DNA from: Paracoccaceae bacterium
Lineage (GTDB): Bacteria; Pseudomonadota; Alphaproteobacteria; Rhodobacterales; Rhodobacteraceae
Assembly (NCBI GenBank): GCA_002400675.1
Contig: NVQY01000190.1
Location: 1-7,841 of the forward strand
Reading direction: 5' to 3'
DNA: 7,841 bases
The notes under the pieces are model-generated. The model made no database searches. It was not told the origin of the DNA and worked only from the letters and a program-made list of their open reading frames with translations. The translations under genes and the position numbers were made by a program. Position 1 is the first letter of the stretch, and each line of letters opens with the position of its first letter. This document shows, piece by piece, positions 1 through 6,735 of the stretch.

Positions 1-702
1 ATCGCGCAAGGCGGCGCGCATGGGTGGGCTGATCAGGTGGTCATCGTCGCTTTCGACGGTATAGATCGCCGTCCCCGGCAGGGTTTGCGCCGGCAGGTCG
101 GGCGCGGTTTTCAACGCCTGCAAGCGGGTGCGCAATTCGGGTCCGGGGATGCGTCCGTTGACCTCGGCCAGAAGCAGTTCGGCAAGGTTTCGGTAGGGGT
201 TTTCAGGCTCCAGCCAGCCCGTCAACCCAGCGGAAAACCCGGCGCGCAAATCGTCTATCGGCGTGTTGATCAGGTCGAACTTGTAGGGCGGCATCTGGTC
301 GATGCCCTTGGCCGAGGCCAGCGTGTTTGCCGCCACCAGTCCCGACACCAGATCCGGGCTGCTGGCGGTCACATATTGCGCCAGATACCCGCCCAGAGAC
401 GACCCCAGCACCACCGCCCCCTGCATCCCCTGATCGGCGATCATCGTGGCGATATCCCCGGCCCAGTCAGCAATCCCGCCCGAGGCCGGATAACTTAGCG
501 CCAGAATGCGCGCCTGCCCCGACAGTGCTGTGATCTGCTGCCAGAAGATATCCGCCCGCCCCAGCGTTCCGGGGATCATCACCAGCGCCGGGCCAGCATC
601 CCCCACCCGGATCGCGCCCCAATCGCGGGCATTGATGGTGATGCGCGCCTCGGGGACGCTGGCCAGAAAAGCATCGCGCGCGGTGATCAGGTCATTGGTC
701 AT
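1..702 (-). CDS. alpha/beta hydrolase (maspardin-like), 3' end outside the window
   Basis: The minus strand is open from an ATG at 702 to base 1, giving 234 codons without a stop; the C-terminus lies beyond the window. An alpha/beta-hydrolase fold is indicated by an N-terminal strand region with the oxyanion-loop stretch MIPGTLGRADIFW (residues 42-54), a nucleophile elbow LGSSLGG (99-105, nucleophile Ser102) and a probable acid residue Asp221 in DDDHLISPP. The catalytic histidine would lie past the window edge. The wording around residues 37-65 and the elbow reminds me of the maspardin (SPG21) branch, recalled from memory only. Substrate and reaction cannot be told from sequence; a cytoplasmic location is likely because no signal peptide or membrane segment is visible. 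Only a weak purine-rich stretch precedes the start. It lies 119 bases after the broken oxidoreductase gene on the same strand, so they may share a transcript. Confidence 0.85.
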   Translation of the reverse strand, partial: MTNDLITARDAFLASVPEARITINARDWGAIRVGDAGPALVMIPGTLGRADIFWQQITALSGQARILALSYPASGGIADWAGDIATMIADQGMQGAVVLGSSLGGYLAQYVTASSPDLVSGLVAANTLASAKGIDQMPPYKFDLINTPIDDLRAGFSAGLTGWLEPENPYRNLAELLLAEVNGRIPGPELRTRLQALKTAPDLPAQTLPGTAIYTVESDDDHLISPPMRAALRD

Positions 703-821
703 GCAAACAGGCTTTCTTTTGTGGGTGTCTACGCAGGTCCGCCGGAGAGTCCGGCCTTGCAAACCACCCTAATCGCCACGTCCCCCCGCAAGCAACATGA
801 CCGTCACGTCAGAGGATAGGG

Positions 822-1958
822 TCAGGCCCCCAACCTTTCGGGTGCAAGGCTTTGCGGCTCTAACCCCTGATCCAGAATATCCTGCGGAATGGCCTGCCCC
901 AGCGCCAGACAGGCGGCATAGCGCGACAAGGCCGGGGCGGTCTGAATGCCGTAGCCCCCCTGCCCGGCCAACCAGAAGAACCCTTCAACCTGCCCCGAAA
1001 ACCCGGCCACGGGCACGCCATCGGCGACGAAACTGCGCAAGCCCGCCTATTTGTTTTCGATCCGGCGCACCGTCAGGTCAAACGCCCGTTCGATGCGGTC
1101 AATGCAGATGGCGATGTCCATCTCGTCGGGCTGCACGTCGCAGGGTGGCATCGGGTCCTGATTGGCGGGCGAGACCAGCAACTGCCCGACGTCGGGTTTC
1201 ATATAGAACTGTTCTTCGATGTCGTTGGTCAGCGGCATCGGCCCGGTATCGACACCCTCGGGGGCCGGGATCATCAACGCCGTGCGCCGTTTGGCCACCA
1301 GACCAATCGCCCCCGCCCCGGCCAGCGCGCCGACCTCATCGGCCCAGGCCCCGGCGGCATTGATCACCACTGGTGCGGCGTAGTCCTGCCCGCCCGCGCT
1401 GACCTGCCAGCCCTTGGCGGTTCGCTGCATGGCCGCAACCGTGGCATTGGTGACCAGAACCCCGCCCGAGCGGCGAAAGGCGCGCAAATACCCCTGATGC
1501 AGCCCGGCCACGTCAATATCCTGCCCGCTGCGATCCAGAACCGAGCCGACCGCGTAACCATCGCGCAGCATCGGCTGAAGGTCGCGGGTTTCGGTCGCGT
1601 TCAGCTGTTCGCCAATGCCTTCGCTGGCAACTTCGGCCATCATCGCGCCCAGCTTGTCGGCCTGATCCTCGCGGGCGATCATCATGATCGGGCGCGGCGA
1701 AATCAGCGCATGTTCGGCGAACCCGTCGGGGGGCGTGGCAAAGAAATCGCCAGAGGCGCGGGTCAGCGCCCGGATCGGTTGGGGGCCATAGACCGGGGCA
1801 AATATCGCCGCCGAACGCCCGGTGGTGTGATAGCCGGGCTGACGCTCCATCTCCAGCAGGGCGACGCGGCCGTGCGTGGCCAGTTCAGCCGCCACCGACG
1901 CCCCGGCCATACCTGCGCCGATGACAATGAAATCAAATCCCTGATGCGATGTGGCCAC
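822..1958 (-). pseudogene. FAD-dependent oxidoreductase (DAO/DadA-like) interrupted by an in-frame amber codon
   Basis: Read through, the frame encodes 378 residues, a normal length for the DAO family of FAD amine/amino-acid oxidases and dehydrogenases. The N-terminus has the dinucleotide-binding motif IGAGMAG (13-19), an acidic Glu36 at the end of the second strand, and GRSAAIF (47-53), typical of FAD contacts. Codon 304 is TAG (1047-1049) within RIENK-stop-AGLRSF. Family members normally have Trp there (RxWAGLRxF), so a single G-to-A change from TGG explains it. The same frame continues with the conserved C-terminal FAD/substrate segment GFFWLAGQGGYGIQTAPAL (326-344) and ends at TGA 822-824. 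Termination at codon 304 would remove that segment and probably inactivate the enzyme. The start is GTG, supported by GGAGGG four bases upstream. The exact substrate is unknown. Alternatives are a sequencing error or suppression in the host. Confidence 0.85.
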
Positions 1959-1962
1959 GATG

Positions 1963-1968
1963 CCCTCC
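1963..1968 (-). promoter_or_regulatory. Shine-Dalgarno site of the FAD oxidoreductase gene
   Basis: On the minus strand GGAGGG stands four bases before a GTG codon at 1958-1956. No ATG in frame is better placed, so this site decides the GTG start and puts the GAGMAG dinucleotide-binding loop at residues 14-19, the usual distance from the N-terminus in this family. Confidence 0.7.
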
Positions 1969-1996
1969 GAAAAATGCGTTGTTGTTGATCGCCCGG

Positions 1997-2026
1997 ATTA
2001 TGACCATTGGCGACACGCCTTGTTTA
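1997..2026 (-). promoter_or_regulatory. Candidate sigma-70 promoter for the FAD oxidoreductase gene
   Basis: Read on the minus strand, TAAACA (2026-2021, four of six matches to TTGACA) is separated by 18 bases from CATAAT (2002-1997, five of six matches to TATAAT). Transcription would begin near 1990, leaving a leader of about 30 bases with the GGAGGG ribosome site in it. Positioning is good but the call rests on consensus matching by eye alone. Confidence 0.4.
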
Positions 2027-2081
2027 AGCTGAAAAAAGCCGCGCATGGAAACGGAAACTGACCGTGGTTTGATATGAGTCA

Positions 2082-2110
2082 TTCATCCACGCGCGCGCGT
2101 CCCCTATGAT
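2082..2110 (+). promoter_or_regulatory. Candidate promoter for the DUF2478 gene
   Basis: TATGAT (2105-2110, five of six to the -10 consensus) follows TTCATC (2082-2087, three of six to the -35 consensus) by 17 bases. The start of transcription would be near 2117, between the ATG at 2106 and the ATG at 2145, which favours 2145 as the true start codon. The spacer contains the alternating run ACGCGCGCGCGT, and a GAGTC (a GANTC, the CcrM methylation sequence of alphaproteobacteria) lies just upstream at 2076-2080. The weak -35 keeps confidence low. Confidence 0.35.
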
Positions 2111-2144
2111 TTTGCCCCAGACACCGGAACAAAAGGAACACATC

Positions 2145-2651
2145 ATGCGGCTGGCCTTTATCAGCGCCGAAGGGCGCGGCGAAACTGATCGTTTGCTAAG
2201 CGAGGCCGCCGCGTGGCTGGCTGAAAACGGGCAAAACGTTACCGGCGTGGTCAAGGTTCTGGGCCGCGAAACGCCGGGGGATCACCATTGCGACATGGAT
2301 CTGCGGGTGCTGCCGGACGGGCCGGAAATCCGCATCACGCAATCCCTGGGCAAGGGCGCACAAGGCTGCCGCCTTGACCCGGCCGGGATTGAGGCCGCCG
2401 TGGCCGCCGTCGAGACAGCCGGGACCGAAGGGGCCAGCATCATGATCCTCAACAAATTTGGCCCGCAAGAGGCCGAAGGGCGCGGGTTTTGTGCCGCCAT
2501 CGGTGCGGCCATGGCCGACGGCGTGCCGGTTCTGGTGGGCGTGTCCAAAGGCACCCGCGCGGCGTTTGAGGCCTTTGCCGGCGGCATGGCTGAACCCCTG
2601 CCCGCCGACCCCGAGGCGATCCGAATCTGGGCACTGGGCAAAACCGGCTAA
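2145..2651 (+). CDS. DUF2478 family protein, function unknown
   Basis: This 168-residue protein starts RLAFISAEGRGETDRLL, and has HHCDMDLRVL (47-56), a GCRLDPAGIEAA segment (74-85), ILNKFGPQEAEGRGF (101-115) and a C-terminal VPVLVGVSKG (127-136). Together they look like the DUF2478 family, which I recall from Pfam as having members encoded near molybdenum ABC transporter genes; no molybdenum gene is seen here. The alternation of hydrophobic strands and helices with the NKFG segment resembles a Rossmann/P-loop-like fold, but I see no clear Walker A motif, so nucleotide binding is only a guess. I prefer the ATG at 2145 to the one at 2106 because AAGGAA (2133-2138) lies six bases before it, family similarity begins at RLAF, and the earlier ATG sits inside the candidate -10 box. 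It precedes pyrC by 51 bases and may share its transcript. Confidence 0.75.
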   Translation: MRLAFISAEGRGETDRLLSEAAAWLAENGQNVTGVVKVLGRETPGDHHCDMDLRVLPDGPEIRITQSLGKGAQGCRLDPAGIEAAVAAVETAGTEGASIMILNKFGPQEAEGRGFCAAIGAAMADGVPVLVGVSKGTRAAFEAFAGGMAEPLPADPEAIRIWALGKTG

Positions 2652-2702
2652 AACGCCGCTGCCCTCTGGCCTGACCACCCGGCCTGTGCTAGCGGATGCG
2701 CC

Positions 2703-3743
2703 ATGACCGACACCCTACGCATACGCCGCCCCGACGACTGGCATCTGCACCTGCGCGATGGCGATATGCTGCGCGCGGTGCTGCCCGAAACTGCGCGCCA
2801 CTTTGCCCGCGCGATCATCATGCCCAACCTTGTGCCGCCGGTGATCACCGGGGCGGATGCCGGGGCTTACCGCGACCGTATCCTTGCGGCCCTGCCGGTC
2901 GGGTCCAAGTTCCAACCGCTGATGACCCTGTACCTGACCGAAGAAACCAACCCCGATGACGTGGCCGCCGCCTATGCCAGCGGGCTAATCGCCGCAGTCA
3001 AACTGTACCCCGCCGGGGCCACCACCAATTCCGCCAGCGGCGTGGCCAATTTCGACAAGGTGCGCCCGGTTCTGGAACGTATGGCCGACATCGGCCTGCC
3101 CCTGTGCGTCCACGGCGAAGTGACCGACAGCGACATCGACATCTTTGACCGCGAGGCGGTGTTCATCGACCGGGTTCTGGACCCGATCCGCCGCGCCACC
3201 CCGGGCCTGCGCGTGGTGATGGAACATATCACCACATCGCAAGCGGTTGACTATATCACGGCGCATGACACGGGCCTTGGCGCGACCATCACCACCCATC
3301 ATCTGGTGATCAACCGCAATCACATATTGGTCGGCGGCATCCACCCGCATTACTATTGCCTGCCCGTCGCCAAACGCGAAACCCACCGGCTGGCACTGGT
3401 AAGCGCGGCCACCTCTGGCGACGCGCGGTTTTTCCTTGGCACCGATAGTGCGCCGCACATGGACGACGCCAAGGAAACCGCCTGTGGCTGCGCGGGGTGT
3501 TTCACCGCCACCAACACCATGTCCATTCTGGCCGAAGTATTTGAACGCGAAGACGCGCTGGACCAGCTTGAGGGCTTTGCATCTTTGCATGGCCCCGGCT
3601 TTTACCGCCTCGACGCCAACGACAGCTACCTGACCCTGACCCGCGGCGCGGCGGTGACATATCCGGCTAAAATCACCACGCCAAACGGCCCCGTCACCGT
3701 GTTCGACCCCGGTTTCGACCTGCATTGGATCGTTGCGCCATAA
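2703..3743 (+). CDS. pyrC: Dihydroorotase (class II, PyrC)
   Basis: PyrC reversibly closes N-carbamoyl-L-aspartate to L-dihydroorotate, the third step of de novo UMP synthesis, in the cytoplasm. The 346 residues match the E. coli-type enzyme (about 348) and all metal-site residues are visible: His14 and His16 in [11 protein letters not shown], Lys100 in [14 protein letters not shown] (the lysine carbamylated in this family), His137 in CVHGEV, His175 in VMEHITT and Asp248 in [16 protein letters not shown] (40-46) and the cysteine-rich CGCAGCF (261-267) are also typical. The start follows a 51-base gap after the DUF2478 gene; only a weak ribosome site (AGCGGA) precedes it, but residues begin at the usual family N-terminus. 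The nearby pyrE supports the pathway role. No damage seen. Confidence 0.97.
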   Translation: MTDTLRIRRPDDWHLHLRDGDMLRAVLPETARHFARAIIMPNLVPPVITGADAGAYRDRILAALPVGSKFQPLMTLYLTEETNPDDVAAAYASGLIAAVKLYPAGATTNSASGVANFDKVRPVLERMADIGLPLCVHGEVTDSDIDIFDREAVFIDRVLDPIRRATPGLRVVMEHITTSQAVDYITAHDTGLGATITTHHLVINRNHILVGGIHPHYYCLPVAKRETHRLALVSAATSGDARFFLGTDSAPHMDDAKETACGCAGCFTATNTMSILAEVFEREDALDQLEGFASLHGPGFYRLDANDSYLTLTRGAAVTYPAKITTPNGPVTVFDPGFDLHWIVAP

Positions 3744-3833
3744 CTGCTCTTCCGCCCTGCCAGGAGTCTTCGCGCATCACACGAAGAAAACCAGCCAACG
3801 ATATGATTTACCAACAGAAAGGCGACCAAGAAA

Positions 3834-4511
3834 ATGATCCCTACCTCCTATCCTTCGCCCCAGGAAATGGCCCGCCTCACCGCCCGAATGTTGCTGGAAA
3901 TCAAGGCAGTGCATTTCAACGCCGATGATCCGTTCACCCTTGCCAGCGGCCTGCCCAGCCCGACCTATATCGACTGTCGCAAGCTGATCTCTTACCCGCG
4001 CATCCGATCAACCCTGATGGATTTCCTGACCGTCACGGTCATGCGCAACGTAGGTTTCGAGGCATTCGACAACATCGCCGGGGGCGAAACCGCCGGGATC
4101 CCGTTTGCCGCGCTGGTGGCCGAACGCATGGCCCTTCCCATGACCTATGTGCGCAAAAAACCCAAAGGCTACGGTCGCAATGCGCGAATCGAAGGCGACA
4201 TGACCCCCGGTCAGCGGGTCTTGCTGGTCGAGGACCTGACCACTGACGGTGGATCGAAAATCAGCTTTGTCGATGCGATTCGCGAAACCGGCGCGAGTTG
4301 CGCACACACAGCGGTGATCTTTTACTACGGCATCTTTCCCGACACCGAAAAGACCCTTGGCGCCCATGGCGTTACCTTGCATTCCTTATGCACATGGTGG
4401 GACGTTTTAGCCGAGGCCAAAGCATCAAACGCCTTTGAGGGCGCGACCCTGAAAGAGGTGGAAAGCTTTCTCAACGCCCCACGAGACTGGCAGGACGCCC
4501 GGCAGAAATAA
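3834..4511 (+). CDS. pyrE: Orotate phosphoribosyltransferase (PyrE)
   Basis: PyrE joins orotate to PRPP to give OMP, the fifth step of UMP synthesis. The 225-residue protein has the type I phosphoribosyltransferase PRPP motif [13 protein letters not shown] (129-141), with the acidic pair Glu133-Asp134. It also has the flexible catalytic loop [17 protein letters not shown] (105-121), with lysines 108, 109 and 111, and the N-terminal substrate segment [16 protein letters not shown] (34-49). It is longer than the E. coli enzyme (213) and has the form usual in alphaproteobacteria. The start ATG follows AGAAAGG (3816-3822) by 11 bases, a rather wide spacing, yet the N-terminus agrees with the family. 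It lies 90 bases after pyrC on the same strand; no clear terminator lies between them, so co-transcription is plausible. Confidence 0.96.
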   Translation: MIPTSYPSPQEMARLTARMLLEIKAVHFNADDPFTLASGLPSPTYIDCRKLISYPRIRSTLMDFLTVTVMRNVGFEAFDNIAGGETAGIPFAALVAERMALPMTYVRKKPKGYGRNARIEGDMTPGQRVLLVEDLTTDGGSKISFVDAIRETGASCAHTAVIFYYGIFPDTEKTLGAHGVTLHSLCTWWDVLAEAKASNAFEGATLKEVESFLNAPRDWQDARQK

Positions 4512-4543
4512 GCCTACCGGAATTCGGGCACGCTACAAAATGT

Positions 4544-4568
4544 TGACGCGATCATGCAATTCGCGTCA
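4544..4568. promoter_or_regulatory. Perfect 8-bp inverted repeat with 9-base spacer, possible operator or hairpin
   Basis: TGACGCGA (4544-4551) and TCGCGTCA (4561-4568) are exact reverse complements around the 9-base spacer TCATGCAAT. The repeat starts 33 bases after the pyrE stop. It is not followed by a T-run, so it is a poor intrinsic terminator. A TTGACG (4543-4548) overlaps its left arm and a CATCAT (4567-4572) lies 18 bases on, so it could also be a repressor site over a weak promoter. Which of these applies cannot be told from one sequence. Confidence 0.45.
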
Positions 4569-4586
4569 TCATGTGGTAGGCTATTG

Positions 4587-4606
4587 ATATGCACAGGCTA
4601 TCCACA
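4587..4606 (+). promoter_or_regulatory. Two tandem DnaA-box-like 9-mers upstream of dnaB
   Basis: ATATGCACA (4587-4595) and CTATCCACA (4598-4606) each differ from the DnaA box TTATNCACA only at the first base. They point the same way and start exactly 11 bases apart, about one helical turn, which would put two DnaA molecules on one face of the DNA. They overlap the -35 element and the spacer of the candidate dnaB promoter, so bound DnaA would be expected to compete with RNA polymerase. The match is seen directly; binding and regulation are inferred. Confidence 0.45.
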
Positions 4607-4618
4607 GAAAGATACAAT
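4590..4618 (+). promoter_or_regulatory. Candidate promoter for dnaB
   Basis: TGCACA (4590-4595, four of six to the -35 consensus) and TACAAT (4613-4618, five of six to the -10 consensus) are 17 bases apart. Transcription would start near 4625, giving a leader of about 75 bases before the dnaB ATG. It is the best-scoring pair I can find in the pyrE-dnaB gap; a weaker one (TTGACG, 18 bases, CATCAT) lies upstream at 4543-4572. Confidence 0.45.
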
Positions 4619-4670
4619 TTGCCTCTCGGGCGGCGGTTCTTGTATGAGGTCACACCAAAGGAAGGGTCCA

Positions 4671-4811
4671 ATGCAGGACGCTCCGGGCAGGGACAGACAT
4701 GAACGAAATAACCTCATTCGGCGCGACGTCGCCAGAGCCGGAAACACCGGACGCGATGCCCCATTCCGTCGAGGCGGAACAACAGCTTTTGGGCGCGATT
4801 CTGACCAATAA
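4671..4811 (+). other. Possible short leader ORF overlapping the dnaB start
   Basis: An ATG at 4671 has AAAGGAAGGG (4657-4666) in front of it, with AAGGA eight bases from the ATG, a better ribosome site than that of dnaB itself (AGGGA, 4689-4693, five bases before its ATG). The frame gives 46 arginine-rich residues and stops at TAA 4809-4811, 113 bases inside dnaB in another frame. Most of its codons are simply a shifted reading of dnaB, so it is unlikely to be a functional protein. If translated, it would affect initiation at dnaB 28 bases downstream. Frame analysis excludes it as an extended dnaB start: the dnaB frame has a TGA at 4645-4647 and no start codon between there and 4699. Confidence 0.25.
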
Positions 4812-6192
4812 CGACGTCTATGACCGCATTGCGCAGATCATTGGCCCGCAGCATTTCCACGACCCGGTGCACGCCCGCATATTCGAGATCGCTGCGACCC
4901 GGATCGCCAAGAACGCGCTGGCCTCGCCGGTGACGCTCAAGGCGTTCATGGAGGATGACGAGGGGCTTAAGGAACTGGGCGGTCCCGCCTATCTCGCGCG
5001 CCTCGCCGGGGCCGCAATCAGCGCCTTTGCGGTGCGTGACTATGCGCAGATGATCTATGATTTCGCCATCCGGCGCGAATTGATCGGGCTGGGGCGCGAC
5101 ATCTCGGACAAGGCCGCGCGGGTCGATGTATCAAGCGAACCAAAAGATCAGATCGTCGAGGCGGAACAGCAGCTTTACAAGCTGTCCGAACAGGGCCAGA
5201 CCGAAAGCGGTTTTCAGAGCTTTCTCAAGGCAGTAACGGATGCAGTTAATGTGGCCAACGCAGCCTATCAGCGCGAAGGCGGCCTGGCCGGCGTATCAAC
5301 CGGCCTCACGGACATGGACAAGAAACTGGGCGGATTGCATCGCTCTGACCTGTTGATCCTCGCGGGGCGGCCATCGATGGGCAAGACCTCGCTTGCGACC
5401 AACATCGCCTTTAACGTGGCCAAGGCGTACAAAAAGGGCAAGAAACCGGACGGCACGATCGGCACCATCGACGGCGGCGTTGTCGGATTCTACTCGCTGG
5501 AAATGAGCGCCGAACAGCTTGCCGCGCGGATCCTGTCGGAAGCCTCGGAAGTGCCGTCGGACCAGATTCGACGTGGAGACCTGACCGAAGGCGAATTCCG
5601 CCGCTTTGTCGAAGCTGCCAAGACGCTTGAGGCCTGCCCGCTTTATATCGACGACACGCCCGCGCTGCCGATCAGCCAACTGGCCGCGCGCGCCCGGCGT
5701 CTAAAGCGCACGCATGGGCTGGACGTGCTGATTGTCGACTACCTTCAGCTGGTGCGCGGCACCGGACGCTCGGAAAACCGGGTCAATGAAATCAGCGAAA
5801 TAACCATGGGACTCAAGGCGATAGCCAAGGAACTTGATATCCCGGTCATCGCCCTGTCCCAGCTTTCGCGGCAAGTGGAAAACCGCGACGACAAACGCCC
5901 GCAGCTAAGTGACCTGCGTGAATCCGGGTCGATCGAACAGGACGCCGATGTGGTGATGTTTGTCTATCGCGAGGAATATTATGCCGAGCGGGAAAAGCCA
6001 TCCGATGACCGTTTGGACGAAATGGCCGTGTGGCAGGAGCGTATGGAAAAGCTGCACGGAAAGGCCGAAGTGGTCATTGGCAAACAGCGCCATGGGCCGA
6101 TCGGCACCGTCGAACTTAGCTTTGAGGGGCGCTTTACCCGGTTTGGCAACCTCGCCAAGCCTTGGCAGCAAGACGACGATCAAGAGTTTTAG
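4699..6192 (+). CDS. dnaB: Replicative DNA helicase (DnaB)
   Basis: DnaB is the hexameric 5'-3' helicase that unwinds DNA at the replication fork and recruits primase. The 497 residues show an N-terminal DnaB domain (about 20-125, starting PHSVEAEQQLLGAIL), a linker helix region, and a RecA-like ATPase domain. That domain has Walker A GRPSMGKTS (223-231), SLEMS (266-270), Walker B LDVLIVDYLQL (341-351, Asp347), SQLSRQVENR (387-396), the DLRESGSIEQDAD segment (405-417), and KQRHGPIGT (462-470), which carries the arginine-finger hairpin. A lysine/glycine-rich stretch at about 241-260 between Walker A and SLEMS is longer than in E. coli (471 residues in all), a feature I associate with alphaproteobacteria. 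No intein is present. ATG 4699 is the only possible start in frame. Control is likely from the 187-base gap after pyrE. Confidence 0.98.
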   Translation: MNEITSFGATSPEPETPDAMPHSVEAEQQLLGAILTNNDVYDRIAQIIGPQHFHDPVHARIFEIAATRIAKNALASPVTLKAFMEDDEGLKELGGPAYLARLAGAAISAFAVRDYAQMIYDFAIRRELIGLGRDISDKAARVDVSSEPKDQIVEAEQQLYKLSEQGQTESGFQSFLKAVTDAVNVANAAYQREGGLAGVSTGLTDMDKKLGGLHRSDLLILAGRPSMGKTSLATNIAFNVAKAYKKGKKPDGTIGTIDGGVVGFYSLEMSAEQLAARILSEASEVPSDQIRRGDLTEGEFRRFVEAAKTLEACPLYIDDTPALPISQLAARARRLKRTHGLDVLIVDYLQLVRGTGRSENRVNEISEITMGLKAIAKELDIPVIALSQLSRQVENRDDKRPQLSDLRESGSIEQDADVVMFVYREEYYAEREKPSDDRLDEMAVWQERMEKLHGKAEVVIGKQRHGPIGTVELSFEGRFTRFGNLAKPWQQDDDQEF

Positions 6193-6195
6193 GAC

Positions 6196-6624
6196 ATGGG
6201 CATACAGGCATTCATGCAAAGCTATCAACGCGTCTGGGAGGGGCAAGATTCGCCCGGATTCGCCGCGCTTTTCATGCCGGACGGGCGATATTTCAACACA
6301 CCGTTTCAGATGCAGACCGGGCCGGATCAGTTGATTTCCTATTGGGATCGGATATTGCTGCAACGCGATATTTCCCTTAGATACAATGTGTTACCGAACA
6401 AACCTGATGTGGGTATTGCCCAGTGGAACGTCACGTATCAGGTGGCCTCGGAAGAGTTGTTTCAGATATGGGCCACCTCGACCGGCACGGGCCTGCCAGA
6501 CCGCAAGCCCGGCGATCCGCTGCCGCGCATGGAGTTGGATGGCACGTTGATGGCGCAGTTTCATGCCTCAGGGTTAGCGCAGGAAGTGCGCATCTGGTGG
6601 CATTCGCGCGCGCAGGCCACGTGA
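6196..6624 (+). CDS. Small NTF2/SnoaL-like protein, function unknown
   Basis: The 142-residue protein begins with a helix (about 3-17, IQAFMQSYQRVWEGQD) followed by FAALFMPDGRYFNTPF (22-37), a pattern typical of SnoaL-like members of the NTF2 superfamily. It ends in beta strands rich in Trp, including VRIWWHS (131-137). Such folds form cone-shaped pockets in small enzymes and binding proteins; no catalytic residue set can be assigned. There is no signal peptide or membrane segment. The ATG lies three bases after the dnaB TAG, so translation is probably coupled to dnaB; AAGAG at 6182-6186 could serve as the ribosome site. Met7 (6214) is a possible alternative start. A role in replication is not implied by the sequence; co-expression is. 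Confidence 0.75.
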   Translation: MGIQAFMQSYQRVWEGQDSPGFAALFMPDGRYFNTPFQMQTGPDQLISYWDRILLQRDISLRYNVLPNKPDVGIAQWNVTYQVASEELFQIWATSTGTGLPDRKPGDPLPRMELDGTLMAQFHASGLAQEVRIWWHSRAQAT

Positions 6625-6735
6625 CAGATCTGGCGCATGCGTAGTGGGGCGTTGCATGAATTTTCCCCCTAAAACCACGCAACAAACCGGGCTTTCCCCC
6701 TTGACCTTACCTGCCCCGGTGGCAAGAACACCCTC

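Noticed and set aside
741..755. Hairpin GCCGGA-GAG-TCCGGC between the oxidoreductase and hydrolase genes
   Set aside because: The stem is only 6 bp and no T-run follows on the minus strand, so a terminator call is not supported.
822..1040. Separate small gene after the amber codon
   Set aside because: It is in the same frame as the oxidoreductase, begins only at a TTG without a ribosome site, and encodes the conserved C-terminal part of that enzyme.
2083..2091. TCATCCACG as another DnaA box
   Set aside because: Two mismatches to TTATCCACA, no partner site nearby and no replication gene next to it.
2106..2144. Thirteen-codon N-terminal extension of the DUF2478 gene from ATG 2106
   Set aside because: The ATG falls in the candidate -10 box, lacks a ribosome site, and family similarity begins at the ATG 2145 with AAGGAA before it.
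2985..3725. A 246-codon open frame on the minus strand opposite pyrC, and similar long antisense frames at 2196-2678, 1497-1988 and 7288-7794
   Set aside because: Each lies opposite a gene with clear family motifs, shows no recognisable domain, and is expected from high-GC codon use.
3767..3787. Inverted repeat TCTTCG-N9-CGAAGA between pyrC and pyrE
   Set aside because: Short 6-bp arms with a 9-base loop and an A-run rather than a T-run after it on the plus strand; could easily be chance.
3802..3807. TATGAT as a -10 box for a separate pyrE promoter
   Set aside because: No hexamer resembling a -35 element occurs 16 to 18 bases upstream.
6701..6729. TTGACC with AAGAAC 17 bases on as an alr promoter
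   Set aside because: The -10 match is only three of six and lies seven bases before the ATG, leaving almost no leader.
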